Positions 18,681 to 27,457 of a stretch of 64,000 nt of DNA are shown here, in pieces (within the stretch, counting starts at the first letter, position 1; every line of letters starts with the position of its first letter). The stretch covers positions 1,364,001-1,428,000 of the forward strand of contig NZ_FNVQ01000001.1 in the NCBI RefSeq assembly GCF_900108065.1. Reading direction: 5' to 3'. Below the pieces are notes generated by a model that did no database searches, was not told where the DNA came from, and saw only the letters and a list, made by a program, of their open reading frames with translations. A program made the position numbers and the translations under genes. This DNA is from Marinobacterium lutimaris. Its GTDB lineage: Bacteria; Pseudomonadota; Gammaproteobacteria; Pseudomonadales; Balneatricaceae.

Positions 18681-19619
18681 TCACTCATACTTTACCGGTG
18701 AGGCGAAGCCCTGGGGCTTCAGTGCCATCAGTGAGCAGCTCAGTTTCTGGACGATATTTTCGGCGGTATTGCCGATGAGGAAGCCGGGAATACCGGTGCG
18801 GGCCACGGTGCCCATGACAAGCAGGTCGATCTGGTTGTGATTGACGAAATCGGGCAGAAGATCACCGGCTTTTCCACGCAGATGGTGAATTTTATGCGCG
18901 CCTTTGATACCGGATTGCTCGATCAGGTTGCTCAGTTTGTCACGGTGTTCATTCTTGGCATGAATCACCGTTTGCGTCAGCTCCGCATCCGGCACGTTGA
19001 ACCAGACATTGTGGCGTAGATAGTCCTCAAGCATGTAATCCCAGCAGGAGACGATGTGCAGCTCTGCGCTGAAACTCTCCATCAATGAATGGGACAGCTG
19101 CAACATCCGTCGGGAAAGCTGCTCGGCGGCTACCTCTTCGCTCTGAGGGTCGATCGCCACCGCGACCCGGACCGGACCTTCCTGTTTCCGGATCGGTCGA
19201 CATAACCAGACCGGCACCGGGCATTTGCCCAGCAAGTCCATATCGATCGCCTTGAAACCGCCCTGCGTATCCCGGGACTCCGCCTCCTTGATCACCAGAT
19301 CGTGAGCATCCCGCATCACGTGCTGAATGATCTGTATCGACGGCAGGTTGTCACTGAGAATCTCGAAGGTGATCGAGAGTTGATTCGGGTCCAGGGAGAA
19401 ATGGTCTTCGGTCTTGCGGATCGAGTCATTAACCTGCTCCAGCAGGGACTCTTCATATTTACGTTTATATTCGGGAAAGTCGTTGGGGAACTCGGGGCAG
19501 ACAACAAGAATCTTCAGCGATGCGTGGTTTCTCTGGGAGAGGCTGAGCGCCTGTTTCAGCGCGTCGGACTCATCGGCGGTACCATGAGCGATATATAAAA
19601 GGCTTTGAAATTCACGCAT
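18681..19619 (-). CDS. Tandem universal stress protein
   Basis: This 312-aa cytoplasmic protein contains two UspA domains (about residues 4-145 and 155-305). The second ends with the nucleotide-binding-type motif GTVARTGIPGFLIGNTAE (G-2x-G-9x-G-S/T variant). It resembles UspE-type double-domain proteins linked to stress survival. A GGAGAG ribosome site precedes the ATG. It lies directly upstream of the antiporter, which may mean a joint role in ion or energy stress (inference). Confidence 0.9.
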   Translation of the reverse strand: MREFQSLLYIAHGTADESDALKQALSLSQRNHASLKILVVCPEFPNDFPEYKRKYEESLLEQVNDSIRKTEDHFSLDPNQLSITFEILSDNLPSIQIIQHVMRDAHDLVIKEAESRDTQGGFKAIDMDLLGKCPVPVWLCRPIRKQEGPVRVAVAIDPQSEEVAAEQLSRRMLQLSHSLMESFSAELHIVSCWDYMLEDYLRHNVWFNVPDAELTQTVIHAKNEHRDKLSNLIEQSGIKGAHKIHHLRGKAGDLLPDFVNHNQIDLLVMGTVARTGIPGFLIGNTAENIVQKLSCSLMALKPQGFASPVKYE

Positions 19620-19845
19620 CCCACACTCTCCCTGTTGTTATCTGAGCGAACTTTCATGAGTAATCGTTCATAAAACATCATCATGAGCGAAGCTGCGCCC
19701 AAAGGTAGATAAGTTACAAACCTGACTCCAGCATGCTTTTTTAACTTCGCGGGTGTACTGACCCAGGTCACTCGGACCGCCGAATTCAGCAACTGCCAGG
19801 CATTCGTTTGGACCCTGTGACCTGCGGATGATTCAACCCAAACTG

Positions 19846-20709
19846 TCAGAAGTGTTGGCTTTTCGGTGGGCGTTCCGGATGGTCGGGGCGCTGATACTCC
19901 TGTAGCTGCCAGCCCTTTTCGTCGCGACTGAAACGGCCCTGCTCTACCGGATGGAAGCCACCCTGTTTCTTATCCAGGTCCCAGCGCTGTACCTGTACCA
20001 GGTGATCCTCCGGCAGGTCGATCAGGTTAAAGGAGTTGGGCGCACCCAGGCGTGTACGTGAAGACATGCAGGTGCCTGCAAGCAGCATCAGCATACGGGG
20101 AAAGATGCGGGGATAACGATGTTCCGAGGTACGCATCAGTGTGTCGTGGATATGTCCGCCCAGCACCAGATCGATTCCATACTCGCTCAACACCTCGACC
20201 GCGCGGCGATGACCCCGAGTCAGGTTGTAGCGGTCCTGCATACGGCGGCAATCCAGCGGATGATGCAGCACGGCGATCCTCAGGCGCGCCGGAGTGCGGA
20301 TATATTCCGCCAGCTGTTCACGCAGGAAGCGCGAGTCGATCTCGCCGTTGATATGGCGCCAGCGCGGCGCCGAGTTCAGCGCGATCACCTGGACGCCGTC
20401 CTTCTCGACGGTAAACGGTGGCAGGCGGCCAAAGGTCTTCTCAAACAGGCCATAGGGATCGAACAACCGGCGGGCAAGGTTAAACAAAGATATATCGTGG
20501 TTGCCCGGTACCGCCACCAGCGGCACATTTGGCATCCGCTCGACAAACTCGCCCGCCAGCTCGAACTCACGCTCCTTGGAGCGCTGGGTAATATCGCCCG
20601 ACAGAATGATCAGATCAGGCGCCAGCTCGTGTACCTGCTGCTCCATCTGCTGGCGCACCGCGTCGGGAATGGTACCGAAGTGAGGGTCGGAAAGATGGAG
20701 AATACGCAT
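19846..20709 (-). CDS. Calcineurin-like metallophosphoesterase
   Basis: This 287-aa protein has the full set of dimetal phosphoesterase motifs: DPHFG near residue 10, GDIT, GNHD (about 70), and GGHIHD (about 200). The family includes CpdA-type 3',5'-cAMP phosphodiesterases, but the substrate cannot be assigned. The ATG at 20709 shares one base with the stop of the upstream lipid-kinase-like gene (TGATG), so the two are translationally coupled. Confidence 0.88.
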   Translation of the reverse strand: MRILHLSDPHFGTIPDAVRQQMEQQVHELAPDLIILSGDITQRSKEREFELAGEFVERMPNVPLVAVPGNHDISLFNLARRLFDPYGLFEKTFGRLPPFTVEKDGVQVIALNSAPRWRHINGEIDSRFLREQLAEYIRTPARLRIAVLHHPLDCRRMQDRYNLTRGHRRAVEVLSEYGIDLVLGGHIHDTLMRTSEHRYPRIFPRMLMLLAGTCMSSRTRLGAPNSFNLIDLPEDHLVQVQRWDLDKKQGGFHPVEQGRFSRDEKGWQLQEYQRPDHPERPPKSQHF

Positions 20710-21668
20710 CAATTACCTTCCTTTGTATGGCTAACGTCGGTCTCGGGAACCACGACGTTCAATACGCCGCGATCTATCTTGAAGTCCAGCGGGCCGCGCA
20801 TGCGGATGCGCTCGCCATCCAGCACCACCGACACCTTGCGTCGATCCGGCCCGATCACCAGGCGGTCGGCACAGAAACGCTCCAGGCTCTGCTCGTCCCG
20901 CAGACGCTTGACCAGCCCCCTCAGGGTCAGCCGGTAGAGCGCCCAGTGGCTCACTTCGCGCATCACTACCACGCCCATCTGCCGTCGTGCGGCACACTTC
21001 TCCACATCCAGGTCGACACCGCGCAACTGCAGTGCGTTGATACCAACAAAGACCATGGGGCTTTTAACGCGCCAGCTCTGCTCCTCATCGGCGATATCCA
21101 GGTCCATGGTGCGAAAACCTCGCACCAGCGTAAACAGCGTAGACAGAATCGCAACAATGCGGTGACGTCCAAACCGGCGCGTATGTTGCTCCCGCGCACG
21201 AATCAGCCGGGCATAAAGACCAAAACTGGCGTTGATGATAAAGGTCTTGCCGTTCACCTGGCCCAGGCTTACCGCACGCAGGTCGCCCGCCACCGCCAGC
21301 TTGATCGCCTCCTCCTCGGTTTCGGGGATATCCAGGTTACGGGCAAAAAAATTGAAGGTGCCGGTGGGTATTACCGCGAGTGGAATATTGCTTTCCCGCA
21401 GCGCCTCGGCAACGGCGCGAATGGTGCCATCGCCCCCCATCGCCACAACCCGGCCGCCATCGGCTTTTGCATCGGCCACGGCGCTGCTGATCTTATCCGC
21501 CAGCTCCGCCGGGCGTTGCGCCAGGTAGCGACGGAAGCGGATATTTCTCTCAGCGCAGAGCCGCTCCAGCTCCCGCGCTGCCCTTTTTGCGCCGCCCTGT
21601 CCTGATCCTGCATTGGCAACCAGATGAATGCTGGTTACCTCCATGTCTTGCGGATGTTCCATCTGCAT
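20709..21668 (-). CDS. Diacylglycerol/lipid kinase-like protein (DAGK_cat)
   Basis: This 319-aa protein has the catalytic nucleotide loop GGDGT (near residue 75) and the PxGTxNxFAR motif of the DAGK/YegS/LCB5 kinase family, which phosphorylates lipids with ATP. The start at 21668 has AGGAAG at a good distance; a longer frame from 21752 lacks a visible ribosome site. The gene is divergent from the MFS gene (105 nt apart) and coupled to the metallophosphoesterase, suggesting a lipid or signalling phosphate turnover pair (inference). Confidence 0.85.
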   Translation of the reverse strand: MQMEHPQDMEVTSIHLVANAGSGQGGAKRAARELERLCAERNIRFRRYLAQRPAELADKISSAVADAKADGGRVVAMGGDGTIRAVAEALRESNIPLAVIPTGTFNFFARNLDIPETEEEAIKLAVAGDLRAVSLGQVNGKTFIINASFGLYARLIRAREQHTRRFGRHRIVAILSTLFTLVRGFRTMDLDIADEEQSWRVKSPMVFVGINALQLRGVDLDVEKCAARRQMGVVVMREVSHWALYRLTLRGLVKRLRDEQSLERFCADRLVIGPDRRKVSVVLDGERIRMRGPLDFKIDRGVLNVVVPETDVSHTKEGN

Positions 21669-21772
21669 TCGAGAGCTTCCTCGCCACAACGTGCCAAAAG
21701 GCTGTTTTTTAAGGATTAGCCGATATGAGAGACTGATACAACTCTTGTACAACTGAAAGGCACTATACGGAC

Positions 21773-23089
21773 ATGAGCAAAGCGCACAACCTCACCGAAG
21801 ATCTGTACCAGAAGCTGGTAAACCAGGAGGACGCCCGCGCCTGCAAGGCGATCGACGAGTCGGCCTGCCGCGAGGTGCCGGGGAATTTTATGCTGACGCT
21901 GCTGAGCCAGTTTCTTACCCAGCTTGGCGATGCCCTGTCCAACCCGAAGATCATTCTGCCCTGGGTGATGCAGAGCGTGGCGGCACCGCTGTATCTGTTT
22001 GGCCTGCTGGTGCCGATTCGCGAATCCGGCTCAATGATCCCGCAACTGGTGATCGCCAGCTACGTGCGCCGCATGCCGATGCGCAAGGGAGTCTGGGTGC
22101 TGGGCAGCGTGCTGCAGGCGCTGTCGATCTTTGGTATCGGGCTCTGCGCCTGGCTGCTTGAAGGTGCGCTGGCGGGCTGGTGTATCATCGCGCTGCTGAC
22201 CCTGTTCAGCCTGTCACGGGGGCTCTGCTCGGTGGCTTCCAAGGATGTGATCGGCAAGACGATTCCCAAGCGCCAGCGCGGCCAGTTGTCGGGCTGGTCC
22301 TCCGCTGCAGCGGGGCTGATTACCCTGGGCTTTGGTGCGGCACTGCTGTTGAGCGACGGCGCCGAGCTGGAGCCGTTTCACTACGGCCTGCTGATGGCCG
22401 GCGCTGGCTGTCTCTGGCTGATCGCGGCGCTGGTTTATGCCCGGGTGAAGGAGTTTCCGGGCGAGACCAGCGGCGGTAAAAACGGCTTCGCCGAGGCGAT
22501 GAAACGGCTCGATCTGCTGCGTACCGACAAGCCTTTCCGCCGTTTCGTGATCACCCGCGCATTGATGCTCTGCTCGGCTCTGACAGCGCCCTATTTCGTG
22601 GTTCTGGCTCAGGAAAACCTGGGTTCTCCAGCCTATCTTCTAGGCCTGTTCATCCTCGCCAGCGGCGCCGCCAGCCTGATCTCCGGCCCTTTTTGGGGTC
22701 AGTTTGCCGATGTATCCAGCCGCCGCGTATTGATCGTCTCGGCGCTGATGACCTCGGCGCTGGGAATAGTGACGTTTGCCATCGCAACCTTTCAGCCCGG
22801 CTGGCTGAGTCTATTCTGGCTGATGCCGCTGGCCTATTTTCTGCTGACCATCGCCCATCAGGGGGTGCGTATCGGCCGCAAGACCTACGTGGTGGACCTG
22901 GCCGAAGGCAATAAACGCACCGATTATGTCTCGGTCAGCAATACCGTCATCGGCTTCATTCTTCTGGCCATGGGCCTCACCGGCGCTCTGGGCGCTGTGA
23001 TGGATGTGAGCGGTATTATCCTGATGCTCTCATGCCTCTGCCTGGCCGGCGCAGGGCTTGCGATCACGCTGCCGGAAACCGACGTCTAA
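21773..23089 (+). CDS. MFS transporter
   Basis: This 438-aa protein has about 12 transmembrane segments and a cytoplasmic N-terminus of about 40 residues. The loop between TM6 and TM7 and the G-rich TM ends are typical of the major facilitator superfamily. The substrate cannot be told from sequence. The last 4 nt overlap the convergent zapE gene. Confidence 0.82.
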   Translation: MSKAHNLTEDLYQKLVNQEDARACKAIDESACREVPGNFMLTLLSQFLTQLGDALSNPKIILPWVMQSVAAPLYLFGLLVPIRESGSMIPQLVIASYVRRMPMRKGVWVLGSVLQALSIFGIGLCAWLLEGALAGWCIIALLTLFSLSRGLCSVASKDVIGKTIPKRQRGQLSGWSSAAAGLITLGFGAALLLSDGAELEPFHYGLLMAGAGCLWLIAALVYARVKEFPGETSGGKNGFAEAMKRLDLLRTDKPFRRFVITRALMLCSALTAPYFVVLAQENLGSPAYLLGLFILASGAASLISGPFWGQFADVSSRRVLIVSALMTSALGIVTFAIATFQPGWLSLFWLMPLAYFLLTIAHQGVRIGRKTYVVDLAEGNKRTDYVSVSNTVIGFILLAMGLTGALGAVMDVSGIILMLSCLCLAGAGLAITLPETDV

Positions 23090-24207
23090 AGGGTACGTTC
23101 AATGCCGAAGCGCGCCAGCTGCATTTCGTTCAGGCGGCTGAGTGTGCGGCGGAAGGCAAACTCCAGGTAGCCGATGGGATAAAGCTTCTCCATCGGCACC
23201 TCGGCTTCGATATAAAGCGGCACCCCCCGGTCGTAACACTCGTCGACCAGCGCGATAAAGCGGCGCACGCCGTTATCCATCTTCGAGCGATAGGGTAACT
23301 GGCGATCGCCGGTATCGACCTTTTCGACGGCATCTTCGGTGCCGCGGGCGATACTTGGCAGGTTATCGTCACTGACCAGGCACGGCACCTCGCTCACCAG
23401 GATCTGGCGGAAGCTGTCACAGAGCTCGATATAATCATTGGCCCAGAGATTGGCCTCACACAACTGATCGTAGGTTGCCCAGAGCACTCTTGAGCTGTGC
23501 CGCACAGCGTCCACGTTACGATTGCCCGCCCGCACACTGCCACTGCTGCCCTGACAACCGGCCAGTTCATGGAAGCAGGACTCCATGCGTGATCCCTGCT
23601 CCGCATCCAGCACCCAGTAACGCTCCGCCTTCGCACCGGGATGGAGGCGATGGTCCTGGCTGCCCAGCACATCGACCACCTCCATCTCTTTCTTGATCGC
23701 CTCGATGGCCGGGAACAGGCGGTCACGGTGATGGCCGCCTTCATAGAGCCTGTCCGGCGCGCTGTTCGAGGTCAGCACCAGCGTAACCCGGTTAGCGAAC
23801 AGTAGCTGGAACAGGCGACCGAGAATCATCGCATCGCCGATATCGTTGATGAACAGCTCGTCCAGGCAGAGCACTCTCACCTGCTCGGCCAGCTCGTCAG
23901 CTACCTGTTTCAGTGCATCCTTATGGCCTGTGAGCTCAAACAGGCGGCGATGGATCGAGCGCATAAAATGGTGAAAATGCTGACGCCGCGCCGGCACATC
24001 CAGCCCCTGGTGAAAGCTGTCCATCAGCCAGGTTTTGCCCCGCCCTACCGGACCATAAAGGTAGACACCAGGAACCGGCTTGCGGCCGCGCTTATGCAGT
24101 GCCTCGAAACAGCGCTCCAGATACTCCACTGCCTGACGTTGGGCGGGATCATCGGTGAAGCCGTTTTCCAGGGCCTGAAGATAAAGTTCACGGGGCGAGT
24201 GGGACAA
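23086..24207 (-). CDS. zapE: Cell division ATPase ZapE (AFG1-like)
   Basis: This 373-aa protein has Walker A GPVGRGKT near residue 50, a Walker B segment VLCLDELFINDIGDAMI and the sensor region TSNSAPDRLYEGG, all diagnostic of the AFG1/ZapE ATPase family that associates with the Z ring. A TTG start at 24207 is supported by GGAGTAG 6-7 nt upstream and by family-like N-terminal spacing; no ATG lies nearby. Confidence 0.93.
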   Translation of the reverse strand: MSHSPRELYLQALENGFTDDPAQRQAVEYLERCFEALHKRGRKPVPGVYLYGPVGRGKTWLMDSFHQGLDVPARRQHFHHFMRSIHRRLFELTGHKDALKQVADELAEQVRVLCLDELFINDIGDAMILGRLFQLLFANRVTLVLTSNSAPDRLYEGGHHRDRLFPAIEAIKKEMEVVDVLGSQDHRLHPGAKAERYWVLDAEQGSRMESCFHELAGCQGSSGSVRAGNRNVDAVRHSSRVLWATYDQLCEANLWANDYIELCDSFRQILVSEVPCLVSDDNLPSIARGTEDAVEKVDTGDRQLPYRSKMDNGVRRFIALVDECYDRGVPLYIEAEVPMEKLYPIGYLEFAFRRTLSRLNEMQLARFGIERTL

Positions 24208-24747
24208 AAAAACTACTCCATCGGTTCGTCACTGGCCGCAGCCCTGAACGAAACACAGCCTGAAATAAGAAGAAAAACGGTGGGCGACGATCATCGCCAC
24301 TTCAGCGGCTGAGTTCAAGTGCACTCAAATATCACAGCCTCATTGTGCGCGATGGCTCGAATCCCGCGGACAAATGTTCAGATCACACCATGATGCTGGC
24401 ACAAGCACATTACAAAGTATCAATATTGATTTATGAAAACACATTGTTTGTTTTTAAAAAATCAGCCAAATCAAAAATCCTATCCCTGCCAGGGTAAATT
24501 GAATGGCTGCGGGAGTAGCGCTCCCAGCAAGATTTCTGATTGGAAGTCACCATCATTAAAGAGGTTTAGGCGCACCAAAAAAGTGCGGCAATTATCGGAA
24601 ATATCACAACCAAATCACTCTAACTGCGGCCATTTACCTATTTCAAAAACCGCTCATATTTCGCTTACAACCGGTCATATCTCTCGCCTATAATCCGCCC
24701 CGTTCCCGGTCCCAACCAATCACTCTAACGACAGGTACTAAAGAACG
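24208..24747. other. AT-rich 540-nt intergenic region
   Basis: The divergent gap between zapE and the HhH protein is clearly more AT-rich than its surroundings. It contains two small hairpins: one at about 24483-24494 and GGGAG-TAGCG-CTCCC within 24508-24529. The promoter of the downstream gene is near its right end. A plus-strand frame at 24433-24693 has no coding character and is not called. Confidence 0.45.
24665..24694 (+). promoter_or_regulatory. Sigma-70-type promoter for the HhH protein gene
   Basis: A -35 box TTACAA (24665-24670) and a perfect -10 box TATAAT (24689-24694) are separated by 18 nt. Start of transcription would be near 24701, giving a leader of about 47 nt before the ATG at 24748. 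Confidence 0.6.
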
Positions 24748-25998
24748 ATGAACAGCCCCGCCATTCGTTTTAACGGCCAGGTTGAATACGCCCTGGACGG
24801 TGACTTCGCTAAACTCGGTGCACACCTGGATATCGACGCCCCCGAGCAGATCGCTGAGGAAAGACTATCGCTGCAACTCTGGGCCTGTGACGAATACTTC
24901 GATACAACCGCCCCCCAGAACACACGCATCGCGTCACTGCCGCTGCAGCCGCTGCTCTTCTCCGGCTTTTACAGCGACCAGGCACAGGCACTGCCGCCGG
25001 CCGGTAACCGCGATTACCTGATCGCCATGGCACTGGTGGGCGAAAACGCTGAAGGTGGCGAAAGGGTTCATGACGTGGCGCTGTTCAATAACCGCCAGCT
25101 GTTCACTCAGCCCCGCATCTACGGACGTGTCGATTCCCAGGTACTGGAAGGCTGCATTGAGCTGCGCATCGAATCAATCGCGAACCCCCGCGATGAGCAG
25201 AATCTGTCCGGCTCCCTGAGCCTCGAAGTCTGGGCCCTTAACCAGCCCTACACGGGCGGTGCCTTTACCGGTTTCCAGCTTGGCGGCTGCGAATTGGGAG
25301 CGCTAAATGGCGGCGCGCAATGGCGCGATAACCTGTTCACCCTGAACATGGAACAGCCGCCGGCTGGCGAATGGTCGCTAGTGCTGATGCTGCGCGAATG
25401 GACCTCCGCCGGTTACCTGACCCGCGACTACCGCCAGCTTTGCGAACTGGTCCAGCAGCCAACAGCAGCTGCGCCCTTGGCTGTAGAACAGCAGCTCGCA
25501 CCAATTGAGATGGACGCACCAAGCAAGGATGTTGAGCCGCAAACCCTGCAGGCAGAACCAGCAGCCCAACCCGCGCCGGCCAAGAAAGCCGGCAAGGCGG
25601 AAGCCGCTGGCAAAAAGGCCAGCGCGCCTGTCGCCAAAAAAGCGGTAAAGGCAGCGGTTGAGACCAAACGGGTTGAAGCTAAAGAGAAAGCTGCAACCAA
25701 GGCAAAAGCTGAAGTGCAAGCCAAGGCGGCGGTTAAACCAGCAGCTAAATCAGCAGTTAAAACAGCCCCCAAAGCCGAAGCGAAAGCTGAACTTAAAGCT
25801 GACGTTAAAGAGAGCAAGGCGCAGGTTTCCATCAACAAGGCTGGTGCAGAGGCTCTGGCAGCAGTGAGAGGACTGTCGCCGCGACTGGCAAAAGAGATTA
25901 TCGCCGAGCGCCCCTATGCCAGCCTCGACCAGCTCACCAAGGTGCGCGGCCTGGGCGCAAAAACCGTCGCCAAGCTGAAGAAGTTTCTCTGTCTATAA
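24748..25998 (+). CDS. Protein with duplicated N-terminal domain, H1-like tail and helix-hairpin-helix
   Basis: This 416-aa protein has no signal peptide. Residues about 5-125 and 128-240 appear to be two copies of one beta-rich domain: both contain an LSLxxWA strand followed later by PPAG and a hydrophobic strand (YLIAMAL / LVLMLRE). Residues about 265-360 form a low-complexity Ala/Lys/Glu region like a histone H1 tail. The last 50 residues are a ComEA-type helix-hairpin-helix pair (AVRGLSPRLAKEII and VRGLGAKTVAKL), a known non-specific DNA-binding fold. The N-terminal domain is not recognised. DNA binding is inferred; the role is unknown. It is monocistronic, with its own promoter and terminator. 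Confidence 0.7.
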   Translation: MNSPAIRFNGQVEYALDGDFAKLGAHLDIDAPEQIAEERLSLQLWACDEYFDTTAPQNTRIASLPLQPLLFSGFYSDQAQALPPAGNRDYLIAMALVGENAEGGERVHDVALFNNRQLFTQPRIYGRVDSQVLEGCIELRIESIANPRDEQNLSGSLSLEVWALNQPYTGGAFTGFQLGGCELGALNGGAQWRDNLFTLNMEQPPAGEWSLVLMLREWTSAGYLTRDYRQLCELVQQPTAAAPLAVEQQLAPIEMDAPSKDVEPQTLQAEPAAQPAPAKKAGKAEAAGKKASAPVAKKAVKAAVETKRVEAKEKAATKAKAEVQAKAAVKPAAKSAVKTAPKAEAKAELKADVKESKAQVSINKAGAEALAAVRGLSPRLAKEIIAERPYASLDQLTKVRGLGAKTVAKLKKFLCL

Positions 25999-26023
25999 CA
26001 CCCACGGAATTACAAACACTTAC

Positions 26024-26058
26024 ACGCGGGCCGGCGATCATACCGGTCCGCGTTTTTC
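26024..26058 (+). terminator. Rho-independent terminator
   Basis: An 11-bp stem with one G-T pair (26024-26034 with 26043-26053) is followed by a T run. It ends the HhH protein transcript, 26 nt after its stop codon. Confidence 0.85.
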
Positions 26059-26067
26059 ATCCCCTCT

Positions 26068-26568
26068 CTAGCCTGCCTGATCCGCGCCAGCATGGGGATT
26101 CGGCTTTTCCAGCCAGTGCACCGTCTGCCTTGTCACCAGCATCGTCAGCAGCACACCGGCGGCAAACAGGTAGAGACCGTAGTGCACCTGGATACTGACG
26201 ATCACGCCCAGTTTGACGGTGACAATCAGCATTGCCACCACCATCACATCGAGCATCGCCCAGCGGCCATATTCATGCATCAGCTTCAGATAGCGCTTCG
26301 CGGTGCTACTGCCCCGACTATGTAGCGTCAGCAACCGGATCAACACCAGCAGCTTGGTTAGCGGCAGCACAACGCTGAAACCAAGGATCAGCACGAACAG
26401 CAGGTACTGCCCCTGCAGCCAAAGCTGGGCGATACCGCCGAGTATCGACAGGCGATCATCGAACAGCCACAACCGTGTCAGCGTCAGCAGCGGCGTTGTC
26501 ATCCCGGCCAGCAAAAGAACGCCTGCCAGCAGCGCCAGCCAACGCAGATAAACGGGAGATTTCAGCAT
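26068..26568 (-). CDS. PqiA-like inner-membrane protein (single domain)
   Basis: This 166-aa protein has four transmembrane helices and the PqiA-domain signatures TPLLTLTRLWLF near TM1 and the conserved GRWAMLDVMVVA segment. Full PqiA has two such domains and works with the MCE protein PqiB in lipid transport. This one has a single domain and no MCE gene next to it. Its ATG shares one base with the stop of the upstream methyltransferase gene. Confidence 0.8.
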   Translation of the reverse strand: MLKSPVYLRWLALLAGVLLLAGMTTPLLTLTRLWLFDDRLSILGGIAQLWLQGQYLLFVLILGFSVVLPLTKLLVLIRLLTLHSRGSSTAKRYLKLMHEYGRWAMLDVMVVAMLIVTVKLGVIVSIQVHYGLYLFAAGVLLTMLVTRQTVHWLEKPNPHAGADQAG

Positions 26569-27026
26569 CAGATCCAGCGCCTTGTACGTTCCATATAACG
26601 GCTGTATTCGGCCCCAAACAGGGACCTAAGCGCACGCTCTTCCGGGTGAATCTGAAATCGGTTCATATAAAGCACAAAGCCAACCAGCCAGAGCGGCGAC
26701 AGCCAGCTTGGCTCATGCAGGCCATACGCGGCCAGTAACAGCAGGATCCCCAGATACATGGGATTACGTGAATAGCGGAACAGCCCGGAATCGACCAGCA
26801 CCCGAGTCTTCTCCGGCGTATGTGGGTGGAAAGTCGTGCCACGCCGGTAAAACTGGTACAGCGCACCAAACCCCAGCAGCAGCGCTGTAAACACCAAACC
26901 GTACTTGAGCCAGGCCAGCTCAGTGTTCAGCGGCGACCCGATGCCAAGCCAACGGCTTAGCCAGATCAACAGCGCACAGACTGCAGCGACCAGCGGTGGC
27001 GGACATTTAAGTTCCAGGCGCGACAT
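26568..27026 (-). CDS. Isoprenylcysteine carboxyl methyltransferase-family membrane protein
   Basis: This 152-aa protein has four to five membrane segments and the C-terminal signature of the ICMT/phospholipid methyltransferase family: SRNPMYLGILL and a distal HPEERALRSLFGAEYSRY. These proteins usually use S-adenosylmethionine; the bacterial substrate is unknown. It is coupled to the PqiA-like gene (TGATG). Confidence 0.85.
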   Translation of the reverse strand: MSRLELKCPPPLVAAVCALLIWLSRWLGIGSPLNTELAWLKYGLVFTALLLGFGALYQFYRRGTTFHPHTPEKTRVLVDSGLFRYSRNPMYLGILLLLAAYGLHEPSWLSPLWLVGFVLYMNRFQIHPEERALRSLFGAEYSRYMERTRRWI

Positions 27027-27141
27027 ACTTGATTACCCTTAAAAGACTAGGGGCACCTTAGCGAAAATCGGTCCAAAGCTGAAGCAGGCGCCATAACGCC
27101 TGAAGGCTTATGCTTAAGTCACTGATTATAGGAACAAGCTT

Positions 27142-27456
27142 ATGCCGTTGTTACGCCTGCTTTCTCTTGTGATCCTGACCGGCCTGTTTGGCTGCAGCTC
27201 AGAACCCGATCCTGCCAACCAGGATGGAAAAGAGCTCTACAGCTACTACTGCGCCGGCTGTCACAACGAGTCAGGCGACGGCTCTTTCCTCCAGGGAATT
27301 CCTGCCAATAATCGCACCGAGTTCGCCGAATCTGAGCTGGTGGATGTCATTAGAACCGGTCACCCGGATCTACCGGACATGCCCCACTTTTCACAGCTGA
27401 GCCGGATGCAGGCGAGCGCCATCGCCCAGTATCTGCACCGCCAGCTAAAGAAGTGA
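27142..27456 (+). CDS. Small c-type cytochrome, predicted lipoprotein
   Basis: This 104-aa protein has a lipoprotein signal with Cys18 in a LFGC lipobox, one heme motif CAGCH (37-41) and a likely distal Met ligand in the DLPDMPHF segment. It is probably a periplasm-facing, membrane-tethered electron carrier. It ends 1 nt before the convergent TauE gene. No oxidase or reductase partner is adjacent. Confidence 0.9.
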   Translation: MPLLRLLSLVILTGLFGCSSEPDPANQDGKELYSYYCAGCHNESGDGSFLQGIPANNRTEFAESELVDVIRTGHPDLPDMPHFSQLSRMQASAIAQYLHRQLKK

Positions 27457-27457
27457 C

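Noticed and set aside
24433-24693. 86-codon plus-strand frame in the AT-rich gap after zapE
   Set aside because: Its composition is non-coding and it overlaps the clear promoter of the next gene.
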